This document shows positions 23,289 to 31,425 of a stretch of 64,000 bases of DNA, one piece after another. The translations under genes were made by a program, and so were the position numbers. Each line of letters opens with the position of its first letter. The stretch's first letter is position 1. Origin of the DNA: Oscheius dolichura. Taxonomy: Eukaryota; Nematoda; Chromadorea; Rhabditida; Rhabditidae. The stretch spans positions 7,316,001-7,380,000 of the forward strand of contig OW051495.1 of NCBI GenBank assembly GCA_932521035.1, given 5' to 3'. Under the pieces are notes generated by a model, which searched no databases, had not been told where the DNA came from, and saw nothing but the letters and a program-made list of their open reading frames with translations.

Positions 23289-24153
23289 CGATGGGAAAGT
23301 GTCCGACGGTAAAGGGATTATTAAATTTCTTAATCCCGGGGTCGCCGCAGGCGGTCGTCGGCGGAAGAGCGGAAAGGTCGTCACAGGTCGAAACGGATAA
23401 CTTTGACAGACAGACGACAGCCGTAGGCTGCCGAAGGCCCGCTGATCTGCCCATTATTAGGGTAGGATTAGAATTTTTAGTCAGATTAAAGGAAAGGAGA
23501 CTTGTTTCTTTGTTTTTCTTTGAATTATTCGGTATTTTCCAGTTACTACTTTGCCCGATCCTTATCTTACGTCCCCCTCTTCACAATCGACGGGATATTT
23601 ATGGTGGCTTTTGCTTATTTCTTGGTCGGACTGTCCAATAGCCTCCCTCAAATAGCTATTGCCTTCCTGGCTTGTATCCTAATCGAGCAGTCTTCGTCTG
23701 CCTTTGGAGTCATGCTCAGTACTGTAGCTCCTTCCTACCCGATTGCCGTGTCTATGGCTGGCCCCATTTTGACCTTACTTTCTCTTACCGGAGGCTTGTA
23801 TGCAAATGTGGGAGCAATGCCGGCCTACGTCTCATGGATACAATATCTCAGCTGGTTCAGGTGAGGATAAGCTCATACAGAAACTCACAGATTACTAAAT
23901 TCTTCAGTAATTTCCATCTAAAGTACCCATTTTTAGGTACGGCTTCGAAGCTCTCACAATCAACCAATGGAACGAGGTGAACAAGCCGAACAAGACGAGA
24001 TGGACGCCACAGGACCGTGACTCCATCCTGCAGAACTACTCCTTCAAAGCCAGCAATTTGAACTTTGACATTATTATGATGATTGTTTCCATTTTGATCT
24101 TCTATGTGATCGGATTTATTGGTCTCTCTATAAGAGTACGGAAGGCTCGCTAA
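21396..24153 (+). CDS. WHITE/ABCG-type ABC half-transporter
   Basis: Exons 21396-21514, 21583-21859, 21900-22026, 22113-22515, 22564-22932, 23543-23860 and 23937-24153 give 609 residues, normal for an ABCG half-transporter. The N-terminal ATPase has Walker A GASGAGKTT, signature SGGEARRL, Walker B AILFCDEPTTGLDS and a switch His in TIHQPASQLY. About six membrane segments follow from residue 340 (e.g. GLFAGLLYLQ, VVREYHDGIYSIF, FLVGLSNSLPQIAIAFL, IIMMIVSILIFYVIGFIGL). The family moves lipids, pigments or xenobiotics as dimers. C. elegans relatives are the wht genes; I cannot pick the ortholog. Intron 5 is expanded to 610 bases by a TGTC-bearing element also found in the F-box gene. Confidence 0.95.
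22945..23472. repeat. Dispersed TGTC-bearing element, copy B with expanded microsatellite
   Basis: Reverse-complement match to 6098-6358. It begins CAAGTATGCCTTCGGCCGTC and ends CCCATTATTAGGGTAGGAT. The middle holds a (TGTC)n run at about 23200-23288 and a short CA tract at 23157-23168. It lies wholly within intron 5 of the ABC transporter. A 20-base trace of the same end lies at 61530-61549. Confidence 0.78.
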
Positions 24154-24354
24154 TGAACGTAAATATTTGCCCCGTTTATAAATCAGTAGAGTGGAGAGAA
24201 TAGTCAAGACAGACGAATATCTCAATCGACTTTTATTTTGTCAAAAACCACGAAACATCACATATTGCCGAGTAAAACCCTAGAACGGGACCCATTGCAG
24301 TCCCGTCTTCTTCTTCTTCTCCTCTCCCGGCTCGAGGGCTGTCTCCATTTTCCA

Positions 24355-25229
24355 CTATTTACCGAGGCAGGCGTCATTCGGCGAATCAGAATATTCCTTA
24401 TAGCGGAATTCATGCCGATACTGCATCATATATTGGCGTTCCATCTTGTCAAAAGACTCTTCCTTTCCAATCAAAATATCAGCCCATCCGCTGTCCTTTT
24501 CTTGGGAAATCCTCAGCCTGTGCTTCGTTTCCTTGTTTTTAGTCCAAATCGTAATATACCAAACATGTCCATACTTTTCAGAAAAATACTCCACACAACT
24601 CTTACAGCGATTAAACAATAAGGTTATCCTAAAATACAATCTGGTTTATAAGGTTTAAAGTTATCCTTATATAGAAGCCCGCTCTCCTCCTGTTCCTGTT
24701 CCTATTACCGTTCCTATGCGGATCATACTGTCGGATATTGTAATAGGCATGGAAGAGTAAATTGGTAGAGCCGTTGCAAAACTCGTCGATGGCATTCCTC
24801 ACGGCCTCATCTGTCGGGTATCCATAATACCCGATACGGTTACGTAACGAGAGAACTTCTGGATCTCGATAAATGTAATAATATGTTCGAGGCGTTGTAA
24901 AGTCAACCCATACTTCGTCCATCTGAAAAATAAGTTGAAATATGAGAAAAATAGTGGAATAGCTTGGACAGAGCTCGGATTTTCGCTTCTAACCGACGGT
25001 ATAAAATTAGGCTACCGTAAGAAACTCAAAAGTATTATAGTAATTGATTTACCTGACGCATATATAGACATTTGTAATAAAGGGAAAGGTTAGCTATAGA
25101 TTCCCAAGCATTAGCTGCTGCGCTATTCCACATGTGACAGCTGGAAGCGTTCACAGACTAAAATAAGCACAACAATAAGTTTAAAGGCCCGAGAAAAATA
25201 CCTTGAGAAATTCGTTGGTATCAGAATAG
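24355..25229 (-). CDS. Paralog of the F-box protein's C-terminal domain, 5' end not found
   Basis: Minus-strand exons 25202-25229, 25053-25157, 24729-24922 and 24355-24628 give about 200 residues. Blocks align with the C-terminal half of the protein at 4084-7146: NRIGYYGYP with NRFGVYGSP, LLFHAYYNIR with LEFHAYIKLD, and SCVEYFSEKYG with CVPEYYSERYG. Intron positions also agree: phase 0 before MDEVW/MEEAC, and phase 2 shortly after FHAY. Six cysteines are present. No start codon or F-box exons are found upstream. The acceptor of the first visible exon lies 27 bases from a 180-bp inverted-repeat element, so the front half may have been lost or disrupted. It may be a truncated pseudogene or a free-standing domain gene. 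Confidence 0.68.
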
Positions 25230-25256
25230 CTGCAAAATCCCAGCGATTCACGATTG

Positions 25257-25436
25257 GCTTAAGGGAGTAACAAAATGGAAAGAAAACCTGTAAGCGAAAA
25301 AGTGGAATTCCACAATTATGTCAATTATTATAACATAATTGTGGAAGATTGGTGGTCAAAGCATCAGCAATGTGAAGATTATCCATTTGGACAAGTCGCT
25401 TACAGGTTTTCTTTCCATTTTGTTACTCCCTTAAGC
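25257..25436. repeat. 180-bp element with perfect 41-bp inverted arms
   Basis: Positions 25257-25297 and 25396-25436 are perfect reverse complements over 41 bases (ends GCTTAAGGGAGTAAC). The loop carries a further 14-base inverted repeat (TTCCACAATTATGT at 25306-25319 with ACATAATTGTGGAA). Immediately right, AGCTGCAAAGG...CCTTTGCAGCT forms another small hairpin, and TGTTACTCCCTT is repeated. Arm identity implies recent insertion or conversion. Confidence 0.85.
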
Positions 25437-25927
25437 TGCAAAGGATGTTACTCCCTTTGCAGCTTCGACTAATCATTTCTGAAAGTTCTGTACTCCTTTT
25501 ATTTCATTAGTAGTATCGCATACTGAACTACCGTGTATTTCATGAAAAGGATCAGAAGAAACTCTACTCGGCTTGTTCTGACACTGCGAGCTGACAAAGA
25601 TGTAGTGTCGTTGGCCGTTTCTGCCCCTAATTTCTTACTTGAACAGCCTCCTCCCTCTTCCTCACCACGGTTGAATTTCTCACTCTGGCTTATACAAGAC
25701 CATGTTTATCTCGTTCTTTCTCCCCAATTTCTCACTATACCACCACGTGATCCGACGCTCCTCCCTTTTCTCATCGTGTTTCAATTTCTCACCGTGGCCT
25801 GTATAAAAGCCTCCCTTCTGGCTATGTTTTCCCTTTTTTAAACTCTAGTTTTTGTCTTCTTTTTAGATTTAGTTCACCTGTTACTTTTACTAATATTTAT
25901 TTTTAGCCGTGAAGAATCAAAAGCACA

Positions 25928-26143
25928 ATGGGAGACCGCAACGACATTCCTCCTGCCTATCGGGTAGGTTTCCTTTTTTCTTTTCTTCTCTATTTAAGAT
26001 CAAATTAAATAAATAATCATCTAACAATAAATTTATAGGGTGCTGGTACCGTATTAGTCCTATTGCAAAAGTGCCGCAGGTGTGGAGCTGACTTTGAACA
26101 AGGAACATATCATACCTGCAAGAGCTCCTGTGCCATTCTATAG
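25928..26143 (+). CDS. Tiny Cys/His (zinc-knuckle-like) protein A
   Basis: Exons 25928-25963 and 26039-26143 give 46 residues: MGDRNDIPPAYR, then a stretch ending CRRCGADFEQGTYHTCKSSC. The spacing C-x2-C-x9-H-x-C recurs exactly in the tandem gene at 26992-27236, as does the 12-codon first exon beginning MG-x-R. TATAAAAG lies at 25802-25809 and AATAAA at 26189-26194. The Cys/Cys/His/Cys spacing suggests one metal site (inference). No signal peptide. I do not recognise the family. The interval 25437-25800 to its left holds no gene I can support. Confidence 0.6.
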
Positions 26144-26261
26144 ATAAATATCAGAATATCTGCATTGAATGTCATTGTTGCTATGCATAATAAACGTGTT
26201 AATAATCATCTATCATAATACCTGCCTCACAAGGGAAGGATACTTGCTCGTCATCACTTTT

Positions 26262-26340
26262 TCAAACTGGCTGAGTGGATAGTGCACTCGCCCACAAAAC
26301 TTTTTTGTTTTCTTCAACTTGGGTTCGATCCTTCCATGGA
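26262..26340 (+). other. tRNA-like sequence (tRNA relic or tRNA-derived repeat)
   Basis: GGCTGAGTGGATAGTGCACTC resembles an A-box/D-arm (quoted from 26269, shown in part), and GGGTTCGATCC at 26321-26331 resembles a B-box/T-loop. Between them AAAAC...GTTTT can form a stem. The acceptor and T stems pair poorly, so it is not a convincing functional tRNA. It lies between the two tiny tandem genes. Confidence 0.35.
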
Positions 26341-26991
26341 TGAATACCATTTTTCCAATTTTTTCGGGGTGATTGACACCGTTAGTTCCTCTGTAACACT
26401 CAAAATCACGTAAGATAGGAGAATACTAGGAGCACGTATGATTGAGAACTTTTCACAGAAGGGTATGGAAAGCTCTCCTCTTCCGTTTTACGGCATATAA
26501 AGGGGTCAGGAGTCGAAAACAGATTCAATCACTTTGTCAGATAAAATCTGAGCTGCAAATGAAGCTGGTCACATTGGAGGGAGATTGGCTTACAGAAGGA
26601 GAGAGAGTTGGAAGCTAGAGGTTTTTGGTTCTTTTATATGAGGGGTACGGTATCGAAATGGTATTAATGCGGGAAAAAACTACGAATGCTTCCCTCACAT
26701 CGATCAATCCATTAGCCATCCAAGCTGGAGCTAAACAAATTACTAGGTTTTGTTGGGTGGGAATGATAAGCGGACGGCCTTTGATGTTTTCCTACTGTTT
26801 CTCAATACCGCTTGTTTGTTCCTCCCTCCTTCAACAGCTTTCAATTTCTCCTCGTCCTCTATAAAAAGCCCCTTTGAGTGATGCTTTCGTTTTCTCACAA
26901 AGCTTTTACTCATTTTTTTCTGTTTATACGAGATTCTGCTTACTTTCTACTTTAACCACTCCTGTTTCAGGTGTAACCAATCAAAAATTCA

Positions 26992-27236
26992 ATGGGAAAT
27001 AGGGGTTCCACTCCATCCACCTATAGTGTAGGTTTTCTTTTAATCCCTTTCAAATTTATTTTACAAATTAAAAATAAAGGGACACTTTTTAGGATGAATG
27101 CGCGTACTCTCCGGGCTGCTTCAGAATATTATGGCCTAGAAAACACCATCCGGCTGCAGTATGCCGCAAATGTGGAGCTCAATTTCCAGTCGGTGCGGAT
27201 CACAATTGCAACGAAATTACCGGCGCCATCCGATAA
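26992..27236 (+). CDS. Tiny Cys/His (zinc-knuckle-like) protein B
   Basis: Exons 26992-27027 and 27093-27236 encode 59 residues, a tandem paralog of the gene at 25928. The first exon has the same 36 bases of coding (MGNRGSTPSTYS) and a GTAGGTTT donor. The second contains CRKCGAQFPVGADHNC, keeping C-x2-C-x9-H-x-C while neighbouring residues vary, plus an extra N-terminal segment with two more cysteines (DECAYSPGC). TATAAAAA at about 26860, AATAAA at 27276-27281. Upstream sequences of both genes also resemble each other (TTTCAATTTCTC before the TATA box). Function unknown. Confidence 0.6.
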
Positions 27237-27494
27237 TGAACAAGAAAATCCGTGTCCTTAATACTTGATACACTTAATAAAACGGTGGACACGGTAATAC
27301 GTAGATAAGCCTAAACTGGGGGTACGGTTCATTTTCGCGCGCAGTTCACTACATTCGTAATACTTTGGCGGTTACAGAAGGCATTCTTGATTGTCAAATG
27401 GTTCGCTTATTCCTGTAAACTCGCGTTGAATCCCCACTTTTAATCCAAAACGACCGTTATTTGTTGTAAAAGGCTCCATTTTATCGGAAAAGCC

Positions 27495-28253
27495 ATGTCA
27501 AGCAGGCTGCTTCCACTTCTTCTGCTATTTCATTTCACCGGCATCAGCCAAGCCATCGTCTGTGCCTATGGAGATCTTACTACCAGATATGTGAGCACTT
27601 CTTTGTCTTATTCTCTAACTTTGCTCCCTTTTAAGAAGTATCATTCCTCATTTAACGGAACACACTGCAAATTTGGCATTATTACACTGCGATCGCCTTC
27701 CGGAAATATTTCGACACCGAGTGCCAACCTGACCGTCAAGTATAAACTGGTTGTTCATCCTCGCCAACCATACGATACCGTATCTGATTGTCATTATAAC
27801 GAATTTGGCTATTTCGGATGTGTCTGTGATATTGATTACTGTAATTCGAGAGTGGATATTATTATGGTACGCTCTGCCTGGCTACAACTCACCAATTTTC
27901 AGAATAAACTGGTAAAATATAAACAGAAATACGATAGCTATGGAAAAAGCGACAAAAATGGATTAAAGGAGATGCTGAGCTTCCTTAGAACATTGGAAAA
28001 AGCCCATGTAGGAGTAGAAAAGCCGGAAAAGAAGACCCAGAAAATTGGAAACAATTCAAATTATCTGGTGACCTCGTTGGGACTAGGAGGCGGCGTCTTT
28101 GTGTTCTTCTTCTTATGTGGAATCTGTACTGGCGCACTCCAAGAATGGAAAGAAATGCGAAAGGAAGCTGAAGAAGATGAGCAGTCTCCAGGAAATAGCC
28201 CGGAAAACAAAGGTAAACATCAACCGAAAGAAAAGGATTTAAAGGCGGAATGA
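27495..28253 (+). CDS. ET/Ly6-like single-pass membrane protein
   Basis: The frame runs from ATG 27495 to the stop at 28253: 252 residues read through, or 237 if the 45-base segment 27591-27635 (GTGAGC...TTTTAAG) is an intron, which is likely. It has a signal peptide (MSSRLLPLLLLFHFTGISQA), a Cys-containing ectodomain with N-glycosylation sites (NGT, NIS, NLT) ending in CVCDIDYCN (the CxCxxxxCN ending of nematode ET/three-finger modules), and a charged helical stretch. One membrane segment follows (LGGGVFVFFFLCGICTGAL), then a 40-residue charged cytoplasmic tail. AATAAA at 28267-28272. Probably a cell-surface protein; ligand unknown. Confidence 0.82.
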   Translation: MSSRLLPLLLLFHFTGISQAIVCAYGDLTTRYVSTSLSYSLTLLPFKKYHSSFNGTHCKFGIITLRSPSGNISTPSANLTVKYKLVVHPRQPYDTVSDCHYNEFGYFGCVCDIDYCNSRVDIIMVRSAWLQLTNFQNKLVKYKQKYDSYGKSDKNGLKEMLSFLRTLEKAHVGVEKPEKKTQKIGNNSNYLVTSLGLGGGVFVFFFLCGICTGALQEWKEMRKEAEEDEQSPGNSPENKGKHQPKEKDLKAE

Positions 28254-28406
28254 TACTGTAACGATTAATAAAATGTAACATTTTTTGAACACAAAGCAAC
28301 AAGACGAGATTACCGGACGCTGTCTTTCCAGAGTCGTCCACATTGGCGCCATTTTTGATTTGTTACCTAATTCAAGTCAACAGGAGTGTATCCGAATAGG
28401 GTCGAT

Positions 28407-28536
28407 GCATGATAGTCCGGCCCCCTTCCGTAACTAGTAACACCCGTAAAGTCTCGGCAAAACAATGCTGTCAAGGCGTCACAGTTTTGTACCTATTTTG
28501 AATAAAGACGACCCTACTGCCGAGACTTTACGGGTG
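28407..28536. repeat. Short terminal-inverted-repeat element, copy 2
   Basis: CACCCGTAAAGTCTCGGCA at 28441-28459 and its exact complement at 28518-28536 bound an interior sharing GGCGTCACAGTTTTGT and GAATAAAGACG with copy 1 in opposite orientation. The left flank (GATAGTCCGGCCCCC) matches the right flank of copy 1, so the element is longer than the hairpin. Confidence 0.8.
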
Positions 28537-28539
28537 TAG

Positions 28540-31060
28540 GGGGTCGAGATATATATCGCCGCCGAACCGTTTAGACAGGATATTCTCGGTTCCAGAGGGA
28601 ATTTGCCGTTTTCAGCCCCGGAAACTGGATCCGCAAAGCCTTGAGGCCAAAAGGGGCGGAATAAAGGCAGAAGGTATGAAATAGCGAGAAAAATATAGCC
28701 CCTCATTTCAAAAGGGTTAAAAAAGGACCAAAAAGCTATTTTCCACGCTGCCATTTTCCTTTTCCATCTCTCTCTTTCTGTAATTTGAACCAATCGCTTT
28801 GCTTTCTTTCTCACACTGGGAATTTGCCGCACGCGACGGCCGCAATAGCTACGGCCCGCCAGCGGGTAGTCTCCCCCCGATGTGATAGCCGGCTGCTGCC
28901 TTGTGTGCATTACAAATGTACCTCTCGAGGAAGCTATCATACAGCGTTCTCTTTTTAATTTAAATTTACTTTTAATATTAAAATTGTTTAAAACATTCTA
29001 ATCCAACATTTTTATGGGCAATTTGATGAATTGTATTTCTGTGGGAAAGCTCGAAAACAAAACAAATTACACCTATTTTCCATCGATTATGACTAGAATT
29101 AAAGAATTTTTCGAATAAAAAATGATGAGTCAATCTCCGCGGCCATCCTATTCTTCTTATTTGCTCTATTTGCAACACAACACACGGCTGTCAGGAGGCG
29201 GAAACCAGTTTTCCCTCTTGGGAAGGCCCTTCTCTCTTCGGGCTGCCATTTGCCGCACTTTCCTTCTTCGGCGCGCCATATTTCATCAAAATTTGACAGC
29301 CAGATAACTTTTTTTTTAACCTTTCCATTTTTTTACTTTACAAAGCTTTGTTGTACTACATTTTATATAAAAACCCTCCATTAAGCTGAAAATTGGACGT
29401 TAAAAAGGAAAAAAATGAGGTCACCACCACGTTTTCGTGATCGATTTGTTCAATAATGTTTGCCCAGCATCACATCATCACAGCCCCTTGACTGGGGTCG
29501 TCGCCTCAAAATTGAAGGACGGCCCTCTTCTTCTCTCTCTTTTTGGCCCCCTTCTCCACCAATTTTACAGTTTGTTAGTTTTTCTAGCAAAATCAACAAT
29601 TGACAGCTGATAAGAGGCACAAAGCTGTGAACGATTGATAGCAGCAGCCGTAGGGCACCGATTTGTTCCCACTTTTTGTGCAAATTATACGAAAAATTAC
29701 TCCAATTTGTATATTTTATCCGTTTGTCGTTATTATTTCCCCTATTTTTGGCTCAATTTTCAATTTCATTATTTTTTGTCATTGGTTAGCCGCGGAGCAC
29801 TTTCCTTCTTTCTAGGATGCCGGGGGATCCCGGTTCTAGGAGCGGAAGCGCTAGAGCGACATGAAGATTTCGAATTTTCACATTCTTCTACCGTTTAAAA
29901 AGTCCCCCTACTTCCTTTCCCTTTAAAATAAACAAGGAAACCCGACAAAGTCCGCCATTTTCATATTTCTATCAATTCAGCTGCTTGTATTCTTCCCTGA
30001 TGTTTGCCGCCGTTGTATTGCGCATTCATGAAACAAAATTACGTCGCACCTTGCCTAAAAAAGGACTATTCTTTGACGTCGAGCATGTTTATATATAATA
30101 ATAGAAGAAGAAGAAGAAGAAGATTTATTGGTCTTATGGAATCCTTCATGCGTAGATGTCTCCCTGTTCCTCCTTTGTTTACTCATTTCCCTCTCTCTCG
30201 CTATATTCAATTAATTTGCTCTATGAAGGGGGTAGAGAGGGATTGAAAGTGATTGCACAAGTTTATTATTTTCTCTATTTTCATAACAAATTTTGAAGCT
30301 GGGAATGGGAAAGCCGTGAAAGTGTAAGGGATCTCCGGAATAACCCCCTCTCTCCTTATTTCAAAGATCCACACTTTGTATAGTTTTTGCCGTATTCAAA
30401 TTGCAGTTACAGTAATGTATTAGTTGTTCTTTGTCTAAAAGGATCTGCTGGCCTACTGTAGCCCTTGCCAGTGTCTTTTCCAACTACCTGAAGGTGACTT
30501 CTTATTCCTTCTGGCAAAAATCTGCTGGAAGGCAGCTTCACAGTTCCAAAAGAGAGTTTCTTAGTTCAAAAACCATATTGCTTGAAAGTTTAATGTTTCC
30601 AAGGCAAGGATCAGGCGAGTCTTTCGAGCCATTTTATCCAAAAGTAACTGTGAGTTTCCGAGTAGAAGAAGGCCAGAAGAATTCCCTTTGCTTTCTTTTC
30701 TCCTGCTTTGGAAACCGACTATAACTAGCTTATATTGTAGTTTCAACATTCCGCGGGTCCCGACCGGAAAACTATCCATGCAGCTGCTCCTCTGGAGCTC
30801 TTCGACTCTGTGGACAATTGTTAGGTCCTTGCTGCCCTTCGATCTTTCCAGCTGTTCCCTCCAGCCGTATCACTTTGAGTGCAAGAAATTCTCCTCCTCA
30901 CTTTCACTAAAATCTGTTCTGAAGAAGCCGGAGGAAGAAGCAGGAAGTGGCATTCCTTTTTGATTTTTTGAAATGCCGTCGCGGCTTCCTATGCTTCCCT
31001 CCCTTGACCTTTTCTTCCTGTTCTCTCCTCTTCCCCCGTCTTCCATTCGCATCGCTAGAG
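28540..31060. other. Gene-poor interval with simple repeats
   Basis: No gene I can support. It contains an AAG microsatellite (about 30104-30122), AT-rich tracts and pyrimidine-rich blocks. The minus strand at 30870-31052 has an open frame rich in Ser/Glu/Lys that could be an exon of the candidate membrane gene to its right, but the splice phases do not fit. Confidence 0.4.
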
Positions 31061-31119
31061 CTCAATTTAATTTCTGCCCCGGACGAGACAGCATAATTTA
31101 GGATGCATTGAATTGAATT

Positions 31120-31425
31120 CTAAATTTTTTGTGTGCTCCTTTGAAGACAAAGAGAAAGGAGCGAAATTGTACATACCAAGAATATGTACGCCAAGACAAT
31201 TAGGCCAGCAGCTAATAACACAGGGTAGAGAGGGGACAAAGTTCCACCACCTGTACCCTGAGTCATAAAATATAATCCCCTTGGTCCCTGGCTACCCACT
31301 GCAGCTGGCTGACAAAAGCTGATTAAGGGAATATAACCGGCTGCAAAGTCAAGTGATCCCGCGCTCGCATGGATAAAACAAATAGCAGCACACGGGGGCA
31401 GCAGTGGCACAAGTGAAACGGACAT
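31120..31425 (-). CDS. Candidate small membrane protein
   Basis: From ATG 31425 the minus strand encodes a hydrophobic start (MSVSLVPLLPPCAAICFIHA), a Gly-rich middle, and a membrane segment (LYPVLLAAGLIVLAYIFL). A GTATGT donor falls immediately after it (exon 31177-31425, 83 codons, phase 0). Read through, the frame ends at 31120; spliced, the next exon is uncertain. No poly-A signal or clear upstream acceptor. The membrane segment followed by a consensus donor is the main support. Confidence 0.35.
   Translation of the reverse strand: MSVSLVPLLPPCAAICFIHASAGSLDFAAGYIPLISFCQPAAVGSQGPRGLYFMTQGTGGGTLSPLYPVLLAAGLIVLAYIFLVCTISLLSLCLQRSTQKI

Noticed and set aside
23100-23454. Open frames across the TGTC microsatellite (CLSVCLSV and TDRQTDRQ repeats)
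   Set aside because: Simple translation of the tetranucleotide repeat within an intron.
28479-28940. 153-codon minus-strand frame
   Set aside because: Runs through the inverted-repeat element and has no coherent structure.
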